Positions 18,095 to 28,064 of a stretch of 64,000 bases of DNA are shown here, piece by piece. The notes under the pieces are model-generated. The model was not told the DNA's origin. It searched no databases and saw only the letters and a list, made by a program, of their open reading frames with translations. Origin of the DNA: an uncultured Maribacter sp. (GTDB taxonomy: Bacteria; Bacteroidota; Bacteroidia; Flavobacteriales; Flavobacteriaceae); NCBI RefSeq assembly GCF_947500405.1, contig NZ_CANMRY010000002.1, forward strand, positions 372,001 to 436,000. Direction: 5' to 3'. Position 1 is the stretch's first letter; each line of letters begins with the position of its first letter. The position numbers were made by a program, and so were the translations under genes.

Positions 18095-19157
18095 TTGGAA
18101 TTATTCTTTCCAAAACTTTCCATCTAGATTCCTTATAATGACTTTGTAAAAAAGTCATTATATCTTTCTGCACACTTGAAAAATTCTCGTGAAAAAAATG
18201 TAGTGTTTCTATGTATTCTTCTAATGTTATATTTGTTTTAATTATAGTTTTAGGAGATTTAATTAAATTTCTTAAGTCTGCATAAACTAAAGGAAAACCT
18301 AATGATAACAAATTAAATGCTCTATTACTTACTGTACAAGCTTGAACATTCCCTAAACTTGCATCATAAGGTAAAATAGAACAAAAAACATCGTCAATTT
18401 CTAATTCTTCTATTTTACTATAGCCTATATGTTCAAAATTACTATAGGTTTCTTTTAAATAATTTACAAAATTAGCGTCAGAATTTTTAATAGTAGGACC
18501 AACAAACCTATAGTTATATTTTGTATTCTTAATAATAGATTCTGTAATTTTCCAATCTAACCTTCCTATAAAACCAAAATATAAAACAGTATTTCTATCT
18601 AAATTTTGTTTTGGTTTTTTATACTCTCTTTGGCTCCATGGAAAAAGCATGGTAACATTATTTTTATATGAACTTAATTTATCAAATAAAGGGTAGGATA
18701 CGGTTAATACATTGTCAGAATTTCTACATGTACTCCTTATTTGATTTTTTATAGCTCTTGTCATTCCAAATTTAGCTTGTGCTTCAAAATCATCTTCCAT
18801 CATTGTTATAACTTTTTTGCTTGGCGCTAATCCTTTTAAAAAGTCATATTCATAACTAAAGTTCATTATAAAATCAAAATCAACTTTTTTAAAAATTTTC
18901 TTTAAATAGTATTTTACTACAAAATTATTTAAATTTTGTATAAACCGAAAATACCTTAATTGATGGTGTATTAATTCTGCATGAGAATAAAAGTTAATTC
19001 CTTCTTCTTTTCTACTCTTAATAAAAAGGCTTTTGTATGAGTTTTTTTCAACATATGTTATTTCATATCCTTTTTCTTTTAATAAACGAGTTATTTGGTG
19101 TCTTATCCTAGGAGGTTCATTCCAGTTTGTTTTTGTTAAAATAATTACTTTTTTCAT
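18087..19157 (-). CDS. Glycosyltransferase (GT-B, family 4-like)
   Basis: A 356-residue cytoplasmic glycosyltransferase-like protein. The start VIILTKTNWNEPPRIRHQIT and later ITYVEKN resemble the N-terminal domain of GT-B enzymes, and VLYFGFIGRLDWKITESII near residue 190 marks the second domain. The C-terminal region SNRAFNLLSLGFPLVYADL corresponds to the donor-binding segment. The donor and linkage are unknown. It overlaps the polymerase-like gene upstream by 4 bp. It may use the rhamnose or uronic acid donor made by this cluster. Confidence 0.75.
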   Translation of the reverse strand: MKKVIILTKTNWNEPPRIRHQITRLLKEKGYEITYVEKNSYKSLFIKSRKEEGINFYSHAELIHHQLRYFRFIQNLNNFVVKYYLKKIFKKVDFDFIMNFSYEYDFLKGLAPSKKVITMMEDDFEAQAKFGMTRAIKNQIRSTCRNSDNVLTVSYPLFDKLSSYKNNVTMLFPWSQREYKKPKQNLDRNTVLYFGFIGRLDWKITESIIKNTKYNYRFVGPTIKNSDANFVNYLKETYSNFEHIGYSKIEELEIDDVFCSILPYDASLGNVQACTVSNRAFNLLSLGFPLVYADLRNLIKSPKTIIKTNITLEEYIETLHFFHENFSSVQKDIMTFLQSHYKESRWKVLERIIPKK

Positions 19158-20452
19158 AAGTCGTTCATTTTGCTTTGGGAATTTTTTAAAATAAAGAAAG
19201 AAACAAATAATAATAATATTCCTCCATGGGTTAACATTACAGTTGTTAAAGAAGAACTTATAATTACAAAAAACAATAAAAAGAAAATTCCAAAAAATTT
19301 ACTGCTTATGTTTAATTGATTTAAAAAAGAAAAATACAATGCAATTAAAATACTATTTATAAAAACTCCCAACATTCCAAAATTCATAAATCCATCAGAA
19401 ATAACACCATTATTTGCATTCCAAATAATAGTTCCAAAATATTTTTCCCCAATAATGAATGCATGTGGATGCTTATATGGGTAATTAAAAAAAACTCCAT
19501 TAAAAGTTTCTGACCAATAAAGGTGGTTCTCTTCAAAAAAATTAAAATACAAAATATCTAATAAGCTTGGTAAAAATACTGTTCTTCTAATAGACATAAC
19601 CATTAGAAAATTATTATTAAAAACGACTGATATGATTAAAGAAATTAAACTAACGCTTATCATAAATTTTATAAAGTAATTTGCCTTTTTTTTATAATTG
19701 TATTTATACAAAATTAAAACCATAAACAACCCAACAAAAACGGCTTTATGAGCTCCACATAAAAATAAAAAAACTAAAAGCCCTATTGCGACTATAAGTT
19801 CTTGCTTTTTTTTAAAAAAAAGACAAAATACAACTAAGCATGGTATTAAAGTTTTATTAAACCAAGAGTATGTATAATTTGTATAAAAATTATCTACACT
19901 AGAAATTATTTGTTCCCTTGTCTCATAAATCTCTTTTAAAAGAAGATTGTTAAAATTAATGTGCGGAAAATAAAGTACAAAAAATGGTATCATTCCAACT
20001 AATATACCATATAACAAAACATTTTTAGATTGTTTTAGATTTAATGTTTTAGACTCTATTTTGATTTTTATCTTACCAATAATCATTATTATAGTAAAAA
20101 ATAAAGAATGAGATAAAAATATACGGTAATCTAAATCTCTTATGTTTGAAAATAATATTGCACTCGGAAATACAAAAAATATTAAAACCAGAACAGTTAT
20201 TATATATAAAAAGCCTTTCATTTTTAGTACTAAATTTGAATAAATTAAAAAGGCTACTATAAAAAAAATAATTATAAATTTTGATATACTAAATTCATAT
20301 AACAAACTAGCAGATTCTTCTGCTTTTTTAAAAACGTGTAAATCTTTTAATACAAAAGAAAAACACATTTGAAATACTATAAAAAGTATAATTAATAAAA
20401 GTGAATTATAGAGTTTTATTTTATCAAAAACACGTGGAAGTTTATTTATCAT
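19154..20452 (-). CDS. Polytopic membrane protein, candidate Wzy O-antigen polymerase
   Basis: A 432-residue protein with about eleven predicted membrane helices, poor in charged residues, and a larger loop near residues 270-345 (SIRRTVFLPSLLDILYF, then HAFIIGEKYFGTIIWNANNG). No enzyme motif is conserved enough to name it, but size, topology and position between glycosyltransferase and flippase genes fit Wzy. The PHAF-x-IGEKYFG segment resembles repeat-unit polymerases. It overlaps the upstream O-antigen-ligase-like gene by 11 bp. The DNA here is even more AT-rich than the flanks. Confidence 0.6.
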   Translation of the reverse strand: MINKLPRVFDKIKLYNSLLLIILFIVFQMCFSFVLKDLHVFKKAEESASLLYEFSISKFIIIFFIVAFLIYSNLVLKMKGFLYIITVLVLIFFVFPSAILFSNIRDLDYRIFLSHSLFFTIIMIIGKIKIKIESKTLNLKQSKNVLLYGILVGMIPFFVLYFPHINFNNLLLKEIYETREQIISSVDNFYTNYTYSWFNKTLIPCLVVFCLFFKKKQELIVAIGLLVFLFLCGAHKAVFVGLFMVLILYKYNYKKKANYFIKFMISVSLISLIISVVFNNNFLMVMSIRRTVFLPSLLDILYFNFFEENHLYWSETFNGVFFNYPYKHPHAFIIGEKYFGTIIWNANNGVISDGFMNFGMLGVFINSILIALYFSFLNQLNISSKFFGIFFLLFFVIISSSLTTVMLTHGGILLLFVSFFILKNSQSKMNDL

Positions 20453-21698
20453 TATTCTCTACATATCTGTTCAATATAATATAATAAAAAAAAGTAAAAA
20501 AAGATATTCCAGAGTACCTATTCAATATACTTTCAAATAAAAAACTTATTGTTATAATAAATAAGAAACACATATTAAAAAAAACAATTTTATTGTTTAC
20601 AATTGAAAACTTAAACAAGCTATAAAGAATTAATAAAATTGATAAAAAACCTACTAAACCGCTTTCTAAGAAAATCTGAAAAAACTCATTATGTGCGTTT
20701 AAATTCTGTTTTAACGGAGTTGCGTAACCCTTTTTTATATATTTTTCGTTTAATTTTATTTGAGTATCTCCTACTCCTAAACCTTTTATAGGGTTTTCTT
20801 TAATTAGTTCTAAAGCCGCATCCCATGACATGAGCCTAAGAGTATATCCAAATCTTTCCTCCGGATTAATAGTTAATTTTTCTTTACTAAACTTTTCTGA
20901 CATAGACTTTAGCCTTGGGTTATATTGAAAAAACAAAGCCCCAAGTATAGTTATTAATATAAGCAATGCCATTTTTAAGCTCATTTTTTTTATCCTTGAA
21001 AAAATGAAAAAAATGAAAATAAAAAATAAAATTATAATCCCTACTTTACTAGATAACTGAAAAATTACCATTGGAAATAGTAATAATAATAAATAATACC
21101 ATTTATTTAGCTTCCATAATCTTAAAAATAAAATTATAACTATTGCAACATTTAAATAAATTGAAAAATATGTAGTATCATGAAAAATAGAGAAAAAAGA
21201 AGAAAAAAAGTAATTACCATCTCTTACAACAGAGTAAAGAAATGAAAATTCCTGATTAACTACTGCTTGAAATTTAATTTCACTATCTACAATAGAAAAA
21301 GAATTGTTAAGAGCATTTATATAGCATATAAATACCGCTGTTAAACATCCCAAAACAAAGTATCGTAAAATTTTACTATATGCTTTATAATCTATTTTTA
21401 TAGTTAAAAAAATTAAAGGAATTCCAATTAACGAGGCTCTATGCTCAATAAATTTTAATTCAAAATTATGAGAGTAAAACAAAGATGCAACAGTACTTAT
21501 GTATAAAATTATTGGTAATATAAATGAAATATTCCTAAACAGTTTGTAGTCTTTTTTATCAAATAAAGAAATTACAATGAGTACTAATAGAAGAATTGTT
21601 GACCATTTTTGGTTTAGTGGTAGAGAAAATGAGAAAATTAACAAAATTATGTTCTTCCATTTTTCGATTCCCCTTAAGTCAAAAAAATCTTTAAGCAT
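20442..21698 (-). CDS. O-antigen ligase/polymerase family protein (Wzy_C domain)
   Basis: A 418-residue polytopic membrane protein. Its C-terminal half has the Wzy_C signature: a periplasmic loop with GLGVGDTQIKLN followed by LNAHNEFFQIFLESGLVGF, where the H-N-x-F/Y motif and the next helix are diagnostic for WaaL, Wzy and PglL proteins. About eleven helices are predicted. It could be the ligase that moves the finished polymer onto lipid A core, or the Wzy polymerase itself, with the adjacent 19154-20452 protein taking the other role. It is separated from wzx by 23 bp. Confidence 0.8.
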   Translation of the reverse strand: MLKDFFDLRGIEKWKNIILLIFSFSLPLNQKWSTILLLVLIVISLFDKKDYKLFRNISFILPIILYISTVASLFYSHNFELKFIEHRASLIGIPLIFLTIKIDYKAYSKILRYFVLGCLTAVFICYINALNNSFSIVDSEIKFQAVVNQEFSFLYSVVRDGNYFFSSFFSIFHDTTYFSIYLNVAIVIILFLRLWKLNKWYYLLLLLFPMVIFQLSSKVGIIILFFIFIFFIFSRIKKMSLKMALLILITILGALFFQYNPRLKSMSEKFSKEKLTINPEERFGYTLRLMSWDAALELIKENPIKGLGVGDTQIKLNEKYIKKGYATPLKQNLNAHNEFFQIFLESGLVGFLSILLILYSLFKFSIVNNKIVFFNMCFLFIITISFLFESILNRYSGISFFTFFYYIILNRYVENNDK

Positions 21699-21721
21699 TA
21701 CTCATAATTATTAATCTATAT

Positions 21722-23005
21722 TTATTTCTTTTTTTTAAGATTTTTTAAGGTTCTATATTGTAGCATTAAATACAGTATGTACAAAAAGCTTTCATGTGCT
21801 ACATAAACTAAAAATAATGTGTCTACATCTAATTCAAAGATATAAACTGAAATGCCTAGAGTAGAAAAGGTGGTAAAAAAATATAATGTTTGCCATATAG
21901 ATGCTACTCTTAATTTATTTGCAGCATTAAATACTGATGATAATGGGCTTGCTATTAATTTAATTAAAAAACTTACTGCTAGTACTGAAGCAAACTCTCC
22001 TGACCTAATCCACTTTTCCCCAAATACAAATGAAAATATATCTGGTCCTAAAAAAAAGATTATTAAACATATTGGTGTTCCCAATGCTAAAAGTGCTATC
22101 GCTGACTTTTTAAAAAAATCAAATGCTTGAGTAAGGTTTTCCTTTGTATTAATTAAAAATGCTATCTTTTGATAAAAAACATCTTTATAAGAAGCTCCAA
22201 TTAACCCAATTGGTGCACTTAAAACTAATGTAGTTAAACCAAAATACCCTAAATCATTAGTTGAATAAAAATTTGTTAAAACCAATACAATTCCTTGAAT
22301 AGAAATTGTGTTTAAAAAAGTTGGAGTTATACCATACTTAGGATAATCTATATATTCCTTAGCAATTAATTTTAAGTTATTTAATCTAAATGTACTAGTA
22401 GTAATTTTTGATTTTTTAAATAAAAAAAGCCATGAAGAAAACAAACCTAATATTTTTCCAACTAATAATCCGTAAATAGTGTATTTAGACATTCCTATTC
22501 CCATACTTGATAAAATATAAGAAACAGATTGTAGAACTTTAGCTATTGCATTGTCTTTAAAAGTTTTATACCTTATAGATAAGTTTGAAAAAGAACTCCA
22601 AAGACCAAAAAATAAAACGTATATCGGGATTAAATAAATAACTTGGTCAATTTTTAGCAAATTATTTTTAGGAATCAGGAAAACTATTAAGAATAATAAT
22701 ACGGAGTATATTAATGTAATGTAAATACTTAAAATAAAAATTTTAGTAGCTTTTTCATTACTTTTTGGTATTACTATCGCAAATTGATATCTACCTCCTG
22801 CTCCAACTTCAAGAATTCCTGCAATTGCAAAAAAGGAAGTATATAATGCAAATTCCTTTTCAGAGTACATTCTTGTCAAAATAGGAGTTACAGCAAAAGG
22901 TAATAATTGCGCTACTCCTGTTCCTAACATTTGAGAAGAAACATTCTTAAAAAACTCAGATTTGGAAATCTTAGCCCAGATATTATTTAGTTTTATGATA
23001 AACAA
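21722..23005 (-). CDS. wzx: Oligosaccharide flippase (Wzx family)
   Basis: A 427-residue MATE/MOP-type membrane protein with about twelve helices, expected to flip the lipid-linked repeat unit to the periplasm. The N-terminal segment (GTGVAQLLPFAVTPILTRMY, then YTSFFAIAGILEVGAGGRYQ) is typical of Wzx proteins, including the ILTRLY/MYS-type motif at the end of helix 1. It lies between the wbpB gene (23 bp upstream) and the polymerase/ligase gene, as expected in a Wzx/Wzy-dependent cluster. Confidence 0.9.
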   Translation of the reverse strand: MFIIKLNNIWAKISKSEFFKNVSSQMLGTGVAQLLPFAVTPILTRMYSEKEFALYTSFFAIAGILEVGAGGRYQFAIVIPKSNEKATKIFILSIYITLIYSVLLFLIVFLIPKNNLLKIDQVIYLIPIYVLFFGLWSSFSNLSIRYKTFKDNAIAKVLQSVSYILSSMGIGMSKYTIYGLLVGKILGLFSSWLFLFKKSKITTSTFRLNNLKLIAKEYIDYPKYGITPTFLNTISIQGIVLVLTNFYSTNDLGYFGLTTLVLSAPIGLIGASYKDVFYQKIAFLINTKENLTQAFDFFKKSAIALLALGTPICLIIFFLGPDIFSFVFGEKWIRSGEFASVLAVSFLIKLIASPLSSVFNAANKLRVASIWQTLYFFTTFSTLGISVYIFELDVDTLFLVYVAHESFLYILYLMLQYRTLKNLKKKK

Positions 23006-23028
23006 TTATTTAGTTATTTACTATAAAA

Positions 23029-23973
23029 TTAAATCTCATTTAAAAAGGAATGGTATTCTCCCTTTAGTCCAATGGGTGTGGTATTTCTAATTTTATGAAC
23101 AATTTCTATTGCAGTTCTAGCTGCACCAAGCCCATATCCTTTACCTGCTATTATGTCTTTATATACTAATGTATGTAAATCTGTAAAACCTCCACTAAAC
23201 TCTAATTCCTCCCCATCAATAGTTATTGATCTATATGTTGTTTGTCCTTTTTCTTTAATTTCTTTAGGTAAATATTTAGAATTAATAGATAAGAACCATT
23301 TAACTCTAGCATTTTCAAACTCCAAATAACCAGATGCTCTATCTTTTTCATGAATATGAACTATATTTTCTTGAACATCTCCAAATATCCAAGATAGCAT
23401 ATCATAAAAATGTACACCAATATTAGTTGCAATACCACCTGATTTGCTATTATCTCCTTTCCATGATGTTTGGTACCAATTTCCTCTGGAAGTTAAATAA
23501 GTTAAGTCAACCTCAAATTTCTTGTCTTTAGTTGACTTCGATACTTTTTCCCTCAATGCAATTATAGAAGGGTGTACTCTTAATTGTAATATGTTATAAA
23601 CTTTTTTACCTGTCTTTTCCTCTACTTTTTGTAGTTTATCTATATTCCAAGGATTTAAGACTAAGGGTTTTTCACATATGGCATCTGCACCGCTGCGTAA
23701 TGCAAATCTAATATGCGCATCATGTAAATAATTTGGAGAGCAGATACTTACGTAATCAAGAAAAGTATCTTTTTCATATTTTAATTTTTCAATATGACGA
23801 TCAAAACGTTCAAATTCTACAAAAAAGTCTGCATTAGGAAAATATGTATCAATTACACCAACACTATCCCCTTTGTCATATGCCGCTAATAAGTTATTAT
23901 TTGTATCTTTAATTGCTTTCATATGTCTAGGAGCAATATATCCTGCAGCTCCAATAAGTGCAAAGTTTTTCAT
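23029..23973 (-). CDS. wbpB: UDP-N-acetylglucosaminuronate 3-dehydrogenase (WbpB/WlbA)
   Basis: Oxidises C3 of UDP-GlcNAcA so that an amino group can be added. The 314-residue Gfo/Idh/MocA protein begins FALIGAAGYIAPRHMKAI, a start highly typical of WbpB/WlbA, and contains the catalytic CEKPLVLNPWNI and GVHFYDMLSWIFGD with the conserved His. Its stop is 23 bp before wzx and its start follows wbpE directly (adjacent bases 23973 and 23974). Family members recycle NAD using 2-oxoglutarate, which is known from the family, not visible here. Confidence 0.93.
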   Translation of the reverse strand: MKNFALIGAAGYIAPRHMKAIKDTNNNLLAAYDKGDSVGVIDTYFPNADFFVEFERFDRHIEKLKYEKDTFLDYVSICSPNYLHDAHIRFALRSGADAICEKPLVLNPWNIDKLQKVEEKTGKKVYNILQLRVHPSIIALREKVSKSTKDKKFEVDLTYLTSRGNWYQTSWKGDNSKSGGIATNIGVHFYDMLSWIFGDVQENIVHIHEKDRASGYLEFENARVKWFLSINSKYLPKEIKEKGQTTYRSITIDGEELEFSGGFTDLHTLVYKDIIAGKGYGLGAARTAIEIVHKIRNTTPIGLKGEYHSFLNEI

Positions 23974-25068
23974 CTATAGTATTTTTATTAAATTAGTAGT
24001 TATATAATCTATTTCTTCTTTTGTTGTATAAGGATTCATTGGCAAACTCATTATTTCATTAGAAATTTTTTCTGCAATAGGAAAATCCCCTTTTTTTCCT
24101 TTTAAGTACTTAAAACATTCTTGTAAATGTAGAGGCATGGGATAATGCACTGCCGTTGGAATTCCTTTTTCCTTTAATTTTAATTGAATCTGTTCGCGAT
24201 TTTTTACTCTTATAGAGTACTGTGCCCAAACAGAAATATTGTTTGGTTTTATTATAGGAACAACAACTTTATTTTTTAATTGCTTTGTGTAAGATAACGC
24301 TACTTTATTTCTATTATGAATATCAATATCGTAGTTTTTTAATTTTTCATTAAGTACTGCTGCCTGTATAGTATCTAGCCTTCCTCCCATACCAATATAT
24401 TTATGATGGTACCTTTTTGTTTGACCGTGAAGTCTTAAACTTTTTATTTTTATAGCCAATTCTTCATCATTTGTAAAAACCGCTCCCCCATCACCAAAAC
24501 ATCCTAAGGGTTTTGCAGGGAAAAAGCTAGTACATCCAATTGTACTTAGATTACAACTTCTAACTCCACCTTGACTTGCTCCAAAACTCTGAGCAGCATC
24601 TTCAATAACTGCTAAATTGTATTTTTTAGCAATATCATTTATTACCTCCATATTAGAAACTTGTCCAAAAATAGAAACAGGTATTATTGCTTTAGTTTTT
24701 GGAGTAATTGCTTTCTCTATTTTATTGTGGTCTATATTATATGTTTCTTCATCTATATCTACAAAAACTGGAACCGCTTTTAAAAAAGCAATAGCTTCTC
24801 CTGTAGCAATAAATGTAAAAGGTGTTGTAATAATTTCGTCCTCAGGTTCAATATCTAGAGCCATCATTGCTAATAACAACGCATCCGTTCCTGAAGAACA
24901 GCTAATAGAATCCTTTACACCAACATAATTAGATAGGTTTGTTTCTAATTCCGAAACAACTGGTCCCATTATAAAACTAGTGTTAGTCAAAACTTTTTCT
25001 ATTGCTACGTCTATTGCTAACTTATGCTCAGTATAAGCCTTCCCTAAATTTGCGAAATCAATTTTCAT
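23974..25068 (-). CDS. wbpE: UDP-3-keto-GlcNAcA aminotransferase (WbpE), DegT/DnrJ/EryC1 family
   Basis: A PLP-dependent aminotransferase, 364 residues, expected to add the 3-amino group to the product of WbpB using glutamate. Visible landmarks are CSSGTDALLLAMMAL (phosphate-binding Ser/Gly/Thr near 58-61), VIEDAAQSFGAS (Asp157 and Gln160), and the PLP lysine in FFPAKPLGCFGDGG (Lys186). The C-terminal HYPMPLHLQECFKYL is also typical. It is contiguous with wbpB and 6 bp after wbpD, so the three are a translational block. Confidence 0.94.
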   Translation of the reverse strand: MKIDFANLGKAYTEHKLAIDVAIEKVLTNTSFIMGPVVSELETNLSNYVGVKDSISCSSGTDALLLAMMALDIEPEDEIITTPFTFIATGEAIAFLKAVPVFVDIDEETYNIDHNKIEKAITPKTKAIIPVSIFGQVSNMEVINDIAKKYNLAVIEDAAQSFGASQGGVRSCNLSTIGCTSFFPAKPLGCFGDGGAVFTNDEELAIKIKSLRLHGQTKRYHHKYIGMGGRLDTIQAAVLNEKLKNYDIDIHNRNKVALSYTKQLKNKVVVPIIKPNNISVWAQYSIRVKNREQIQLKLKEKGIPTAVHYPMPLHLQECFKYLKGKKGDFPIAEKISNEIMSLPMNPYTTKEEIDYITTNLIKIL

Positions 25069-25074
25069 ATAACT

Positions 25075-25656
25075 TTAATTAATTCTATAAACCATATTAT
25101 TTTCTAACTTATATGTTTGTTTGCTTTCTTTACAAATAGCAATACCTGATTCATTAAATTTTAGTTTATGTCCATATTCTCCAACCCATCCTATTTGTCT
25201 TGCCGGATTCCCTACCAATAATGCATAAGGAGGAACATGTTTTACAACCACAGAACCAGCACCAATAAAAGCATATTCACCTATATCGTTTCCACACACA
25301 ATAGTTGCGTTAGCCCCAATTGAAGCTCCTTTCTTTACTATTGTTTTAGTATACTCTCCTCTTCTATTTATAGCGCTCCTAGGATTAATTACATTGGTAA
25401 AAACCATAGAAGGCCCTAAAAAAACATCATCTTCACAAATTACACCTGTATAAATTGACACATTATTTTGCACTTTTACATTATTTCCTAAAATAACCTC
25501 CGGAGATATTACAACGTTTTGACCAATATTACATTTTACACCTAAAATACAGTTAGACATAATATGAGAAAAATGCCATATTTTAGTGTCATTTCCTATA
25601 GAACAATCCTTATCTATAACAGCCGTTTCATGAGCATAATATTTTTTGTCTTCCAT
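25075..25656 (-). CDS. wbpD: UDP-GlcNAc3NA N-acetyltransferase (WbpD), left-handed beta helix
   Basis: Acetylates the 3-amino group to give UDP-2,3-diacetamido-glucuronate. The 193-residue protein is built of hexapeptide repeats ([41 protein letters not shown]) with the [10 protein letters not shown] loop and [16 protein letters not shown] end that are characteristic of WbpD. The catalytic His of the family lies in the KIWHFSHIM region. It sits between wbpE and the nucleotide-sugar dehydrogenase, 36 bp downstream of the latter. Confidence 0.93.
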   Translation of the reverse strand: MEDKKYYAHETAVIDKDCSIGNDTKIWHFSHIMSNCILGVKCNIGQNVVISPEVILGNNVKVQNNVSIYTGVICEDDVFLGPSMVFTNVINPRSAINRRGEYTKTIVKKGASIGANATIVCGNDIGEYAFIGAGSVVVKHVPPYALLVGNPARQIGWVGEYGHKLKFNESGIAICKESKQTYKLENNMVYRIN

Positions 25657-25692
25657 GAATAATATAATCCTTTAAACTTGTAATTATTTTAT

Positions 25693-26901
25693 TTAAACTA
25701 TTCCACAAAAATCTAAAATCACTTTGTCTTCAGATAAAACTAAATTTTTAAACTCTTTATGAGCAACTAAAAATACAATGATATCAGCTTTTATTACAGC
25801 CTCTTTATATTGGGTTAATTTAAAAACATTATGCTGCGTAATATTTGGTTCAACAATATAATATTCTTCATTATTCGCATTCTGCAATACCTTTTGAGCA
25901 ATATATTTTGCAGGAGATTCTCTCAAATCATCGATATCTGGTTTAAAGGCTAATCCCATTATAGCAATTTTAGGCTTCCTTCCATTTTTTAATTCAAATT
26001 CTAATTTTGATGTTTGTACCTTCTCTGCACACCAAAAAGATTTATAATTATTAATTTCTCTAGCCTTTCCAATAATTTTAGATTCCATTGGGTAATCTGC
26101 AACAATAAAATATGGGTCTACAGCTATACAATGACCCCCAACTCCACAACCTGGTTGTAAAATATTTACCCTTGGATGTCTATTAGCTAATTCTATGAGC
26201 TCCCAAACATTAATATCAGCTTTATCACATATTAAAGACAATTCATTTGCAAAAGCTATTTGCACATCTCTAGATGAATTCTCTACCAGTTTACACATTT
26301 CTGCGGTTCTTGCATTTGTTCTATGTAAACTCCCTTTTATAAAATTTTTATAAAAAGAAATGGCTTTTTCTGTAGATTTTTTATCTATTCCTCCAATTAC
26401 ACGATCATTATGTACAAGTTCATACATTACATTTCCAGGTAATACTCTTTCGGGACAGTATGCTATATTTAAATTCCCCTTTAATTCTGGTCTTTGAGAA
26501 TAAATTAAATTCATCATTTTTTCTGTTGTACCTATAGGCGATGTAGACTCTATAATATATAAATCGTCTTCTTTTAATAACGGTAATACAGCATTAGTAG
26601 CTGCCTCAACAAAAGAAATGTCGGGTTCATTTTTTCCTTTAAATGGTGTTGGAACTACTATTAGGTATGTATCTGCAATTGCAGGTTTAGTATCAGCTTT
26701 AAGATATCCCTCTTTTACTGCTTTCGCCACTGCACCATCTAGTTCTGGCTCTACAATATGAATCTTTCCAGCATTTATAGTTTTTACCACTTCTGGATTA
26801 ATATCAACCCCATGTACATATACTTTATTCTGAGCTATTAAAGCTGCTGTAGGTAAGCCTATATAGCCTAATCCTATCATTACCACTTGTGGTTTCTGCA
26901 T
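25693..26901 (-). CDS. UDP-N-acetylhexosamine 6-dehydrogenase (WbpA or WecC)
   Basis: An NAD-dependent two-step oxidation of a UDP-HexNAc to its uronic acid. The 402-residue protein has MIGLGYIGLPTAA at the N-terminus, IESTSPIGTTEKM, the CPERVLPGNVM segment, and the catalytic Cys258 in GVGGHCIAVDPY. It resembles both WecC (UDP-ManNAc) and WbpA (UDP-GlcNAc), which I cannot separate by eye. Because wbpB, wbpE and wbpD need UDP-GlcNAcA, a WbpA role best explains the cluster. It is 12 bp from the epimerase gene upstream. Confidence 0.9.
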   Translation of the reverse strand: MQKPQVVMIGLGYIGLPTAALIAQNKVYVHGVDINPEVVKTINAGKIHIVEPELDGAVAKAVKEGYLKADTKPAIADTYLIVVPTPFKGKNEPDISFVEAATNAVLPLLKEDDLYIIESTSPIGTTEKMMNLIYSQRPELKGNLNIAYCPERVLPGNVMYELVHNDRVIGGIDKKSTEKAISFYKNFIKGSLHRTNARTAEMCKLVENSSRDVQIAFANELSLICDKADINVWELIELANRHPRVNILQPGCGVGGHCIAVDPYFIVADYPMESKIIGKAREINNYKSFWCAEKVQTSKLEFELKNGRKPKIAIMGLAFKPDIDDLRESPAKYIAQKVLQNANNEEYYIVEPNITQHNVFKLTQYKEAVIKADIIVFLVAHKEFKNLVLSEDKVILDFCGIV

Positions 26902-26913
26902 ATTATATATAAA

Positions 26914-28044
26914 TTATTTTATTCCTAATATATGGTTTACTATTCTTTTACATGCTTCTCCGTCTCCATATGGATTATGCAACATACTCATACTTTTATA
27001 AGCTTCTTCACTTTCTAGTAACCTTTGCGTTTCAAAAACAATTTTTTTCTTATTAGTGCCTACTAAAATTACTGTTCCTGCATCTACAGCTTCTGGTCTT
27101 TCCGTTGTATTGCGCATTACTAAAACAGGTTTGCCTAAGCTGGGAGCTTCTTCTTGTACCCCACCACTATCAGTAATTATTAGATAAGATTGGTTCATTA
27201 ACCATACAAACGCAGGATAAGAAAGAGGCGAAATAAGGTGAATATTATCTACCTTATCTAAAAGTTTATATACTGGCTTTTGTACATTCGGATTCAAATG
27301 TACAGGGTAAATTACTTGTGTATTTGAATTAGTTACAGCTATTTGCTTAAGGGCTTCACAAATATTTATAAAACCTTGTCCATGATTTTCTCTTCTATGC
27401 CCCGTAACTAAAATTAATTTATTATCTGTATTTATTATTTTTTTAAGGCTTTCTATCTCTTCATCTACAAATTTAGTTTTACTTACTTTGGCTACACTAA
27501 ATTTTAATGCATCAATTACTGTGTTACCAGTAATTAATATTTGTTCTTTGGGCTTATTTTCATTGATAAGATTTTGTTTTGATGTCTCTGTAGGTGAAAA
27601 ATGAATGTTAGAAATTACTCCAGTAACACATCTATTCATCTCTTCTGGAAAAGGAGATTGTAAATTAAACGTTCTAAGGCCAGCTTCAACATGACAAACT
27701 TTTGCGCCTGAATAAAAAGCAGAAAGACTCGTAGCCATTGTTGTTGTTGTATCTCCATGAACATAAACAAAATCTGGATTAAATTTTTCTAAAATTGGTT
27801 TTAGATTTACTAAAATGTCTGCCGTCAATGAATATAGGTTTTGGTTCGGCTTCATTAAATTCAAATCGTAATCTGGAATAATTTCAAAAAAAGACAAAAC
27901 TTGATCTAACATTTCTCTATGTTGAGCAGTAATGCATACTCTTGTTTCAAAATCATTAGAATATTTTTGAAATTCTTTAACCAAGGGGGCCATTTTTATA
28001 GCTTCAGGTCTTGTTCCAAAAACTATTAGGTTCTTTTTTTTCAT
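26914..28044 (-). CDS. UDP-N-acetylhexosamine(uronate) 2-epimerase (WbpI/WecB family)
   Basis: A 376-residue GT-B-fold epimerase. [14 protein letters not shown] at the start, [26 protein letters not shown] and the C-terminal [18 protein letters not shown] are diagnostic for non-hydrolysing UDP-GlcNAc 2-epimerases. In a Wbp pathway the enzyme (WbpI) acts last, turning UDP-GlcNAc3NAcA into UDP-ManNAc3NAcA. As WecB it would instead make UDP-ManNAc for the neighbouring dehydrogenase. Only one copy is in the window, and the presence of wbpB/E/D/G favours WbpI. It begins 20 bp after the rmlD stop. Confidence 0.92.
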   Translation of the reverse strand: MKKKNLIVFGTRPEAIKMAPLVKEFQKYSNDFETRVCITAQHREMLDQVLSFFEIIPDYDLNLMKPNQNLYSLTADILVNLKPILEKFNPDFVYVHGDTTTTMATSLSAFYSGAKVCHVEAGLRTFNLQSPFPEEMNRCVTGVISNIHFSPTETSKQNLINENKPKEQILITGNTVIDALKFSVAKVSKTKFVDEEIESLKKIINTDNKLILVTGHRRENHGQGFINICEALKQIAVTNSNTQVIYPVHLNPNVQKPVYKLLDKVDNIHLISPLSYPAFVWLMNQSYLIITDSGGVQEEAPSLGKPVLVMRNTTERPEAVDAGTVILVGTNKKKIVFETQRLLESEEAYKSMSMLHNPYGDGEACKRIVNHILGIK

Positions 28045-28064
28045 GGTCTATTTAAATTTAAAAT

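Noticed and set aside
20429..20440. CACGTG core near the end of the candidate wzy gene, as a possible parS
   Set aside because: The flanks do not extend the palindrome, unlike the two perfect 16-bp sites. The CACGTG at about 60916 in mnmG also fails.
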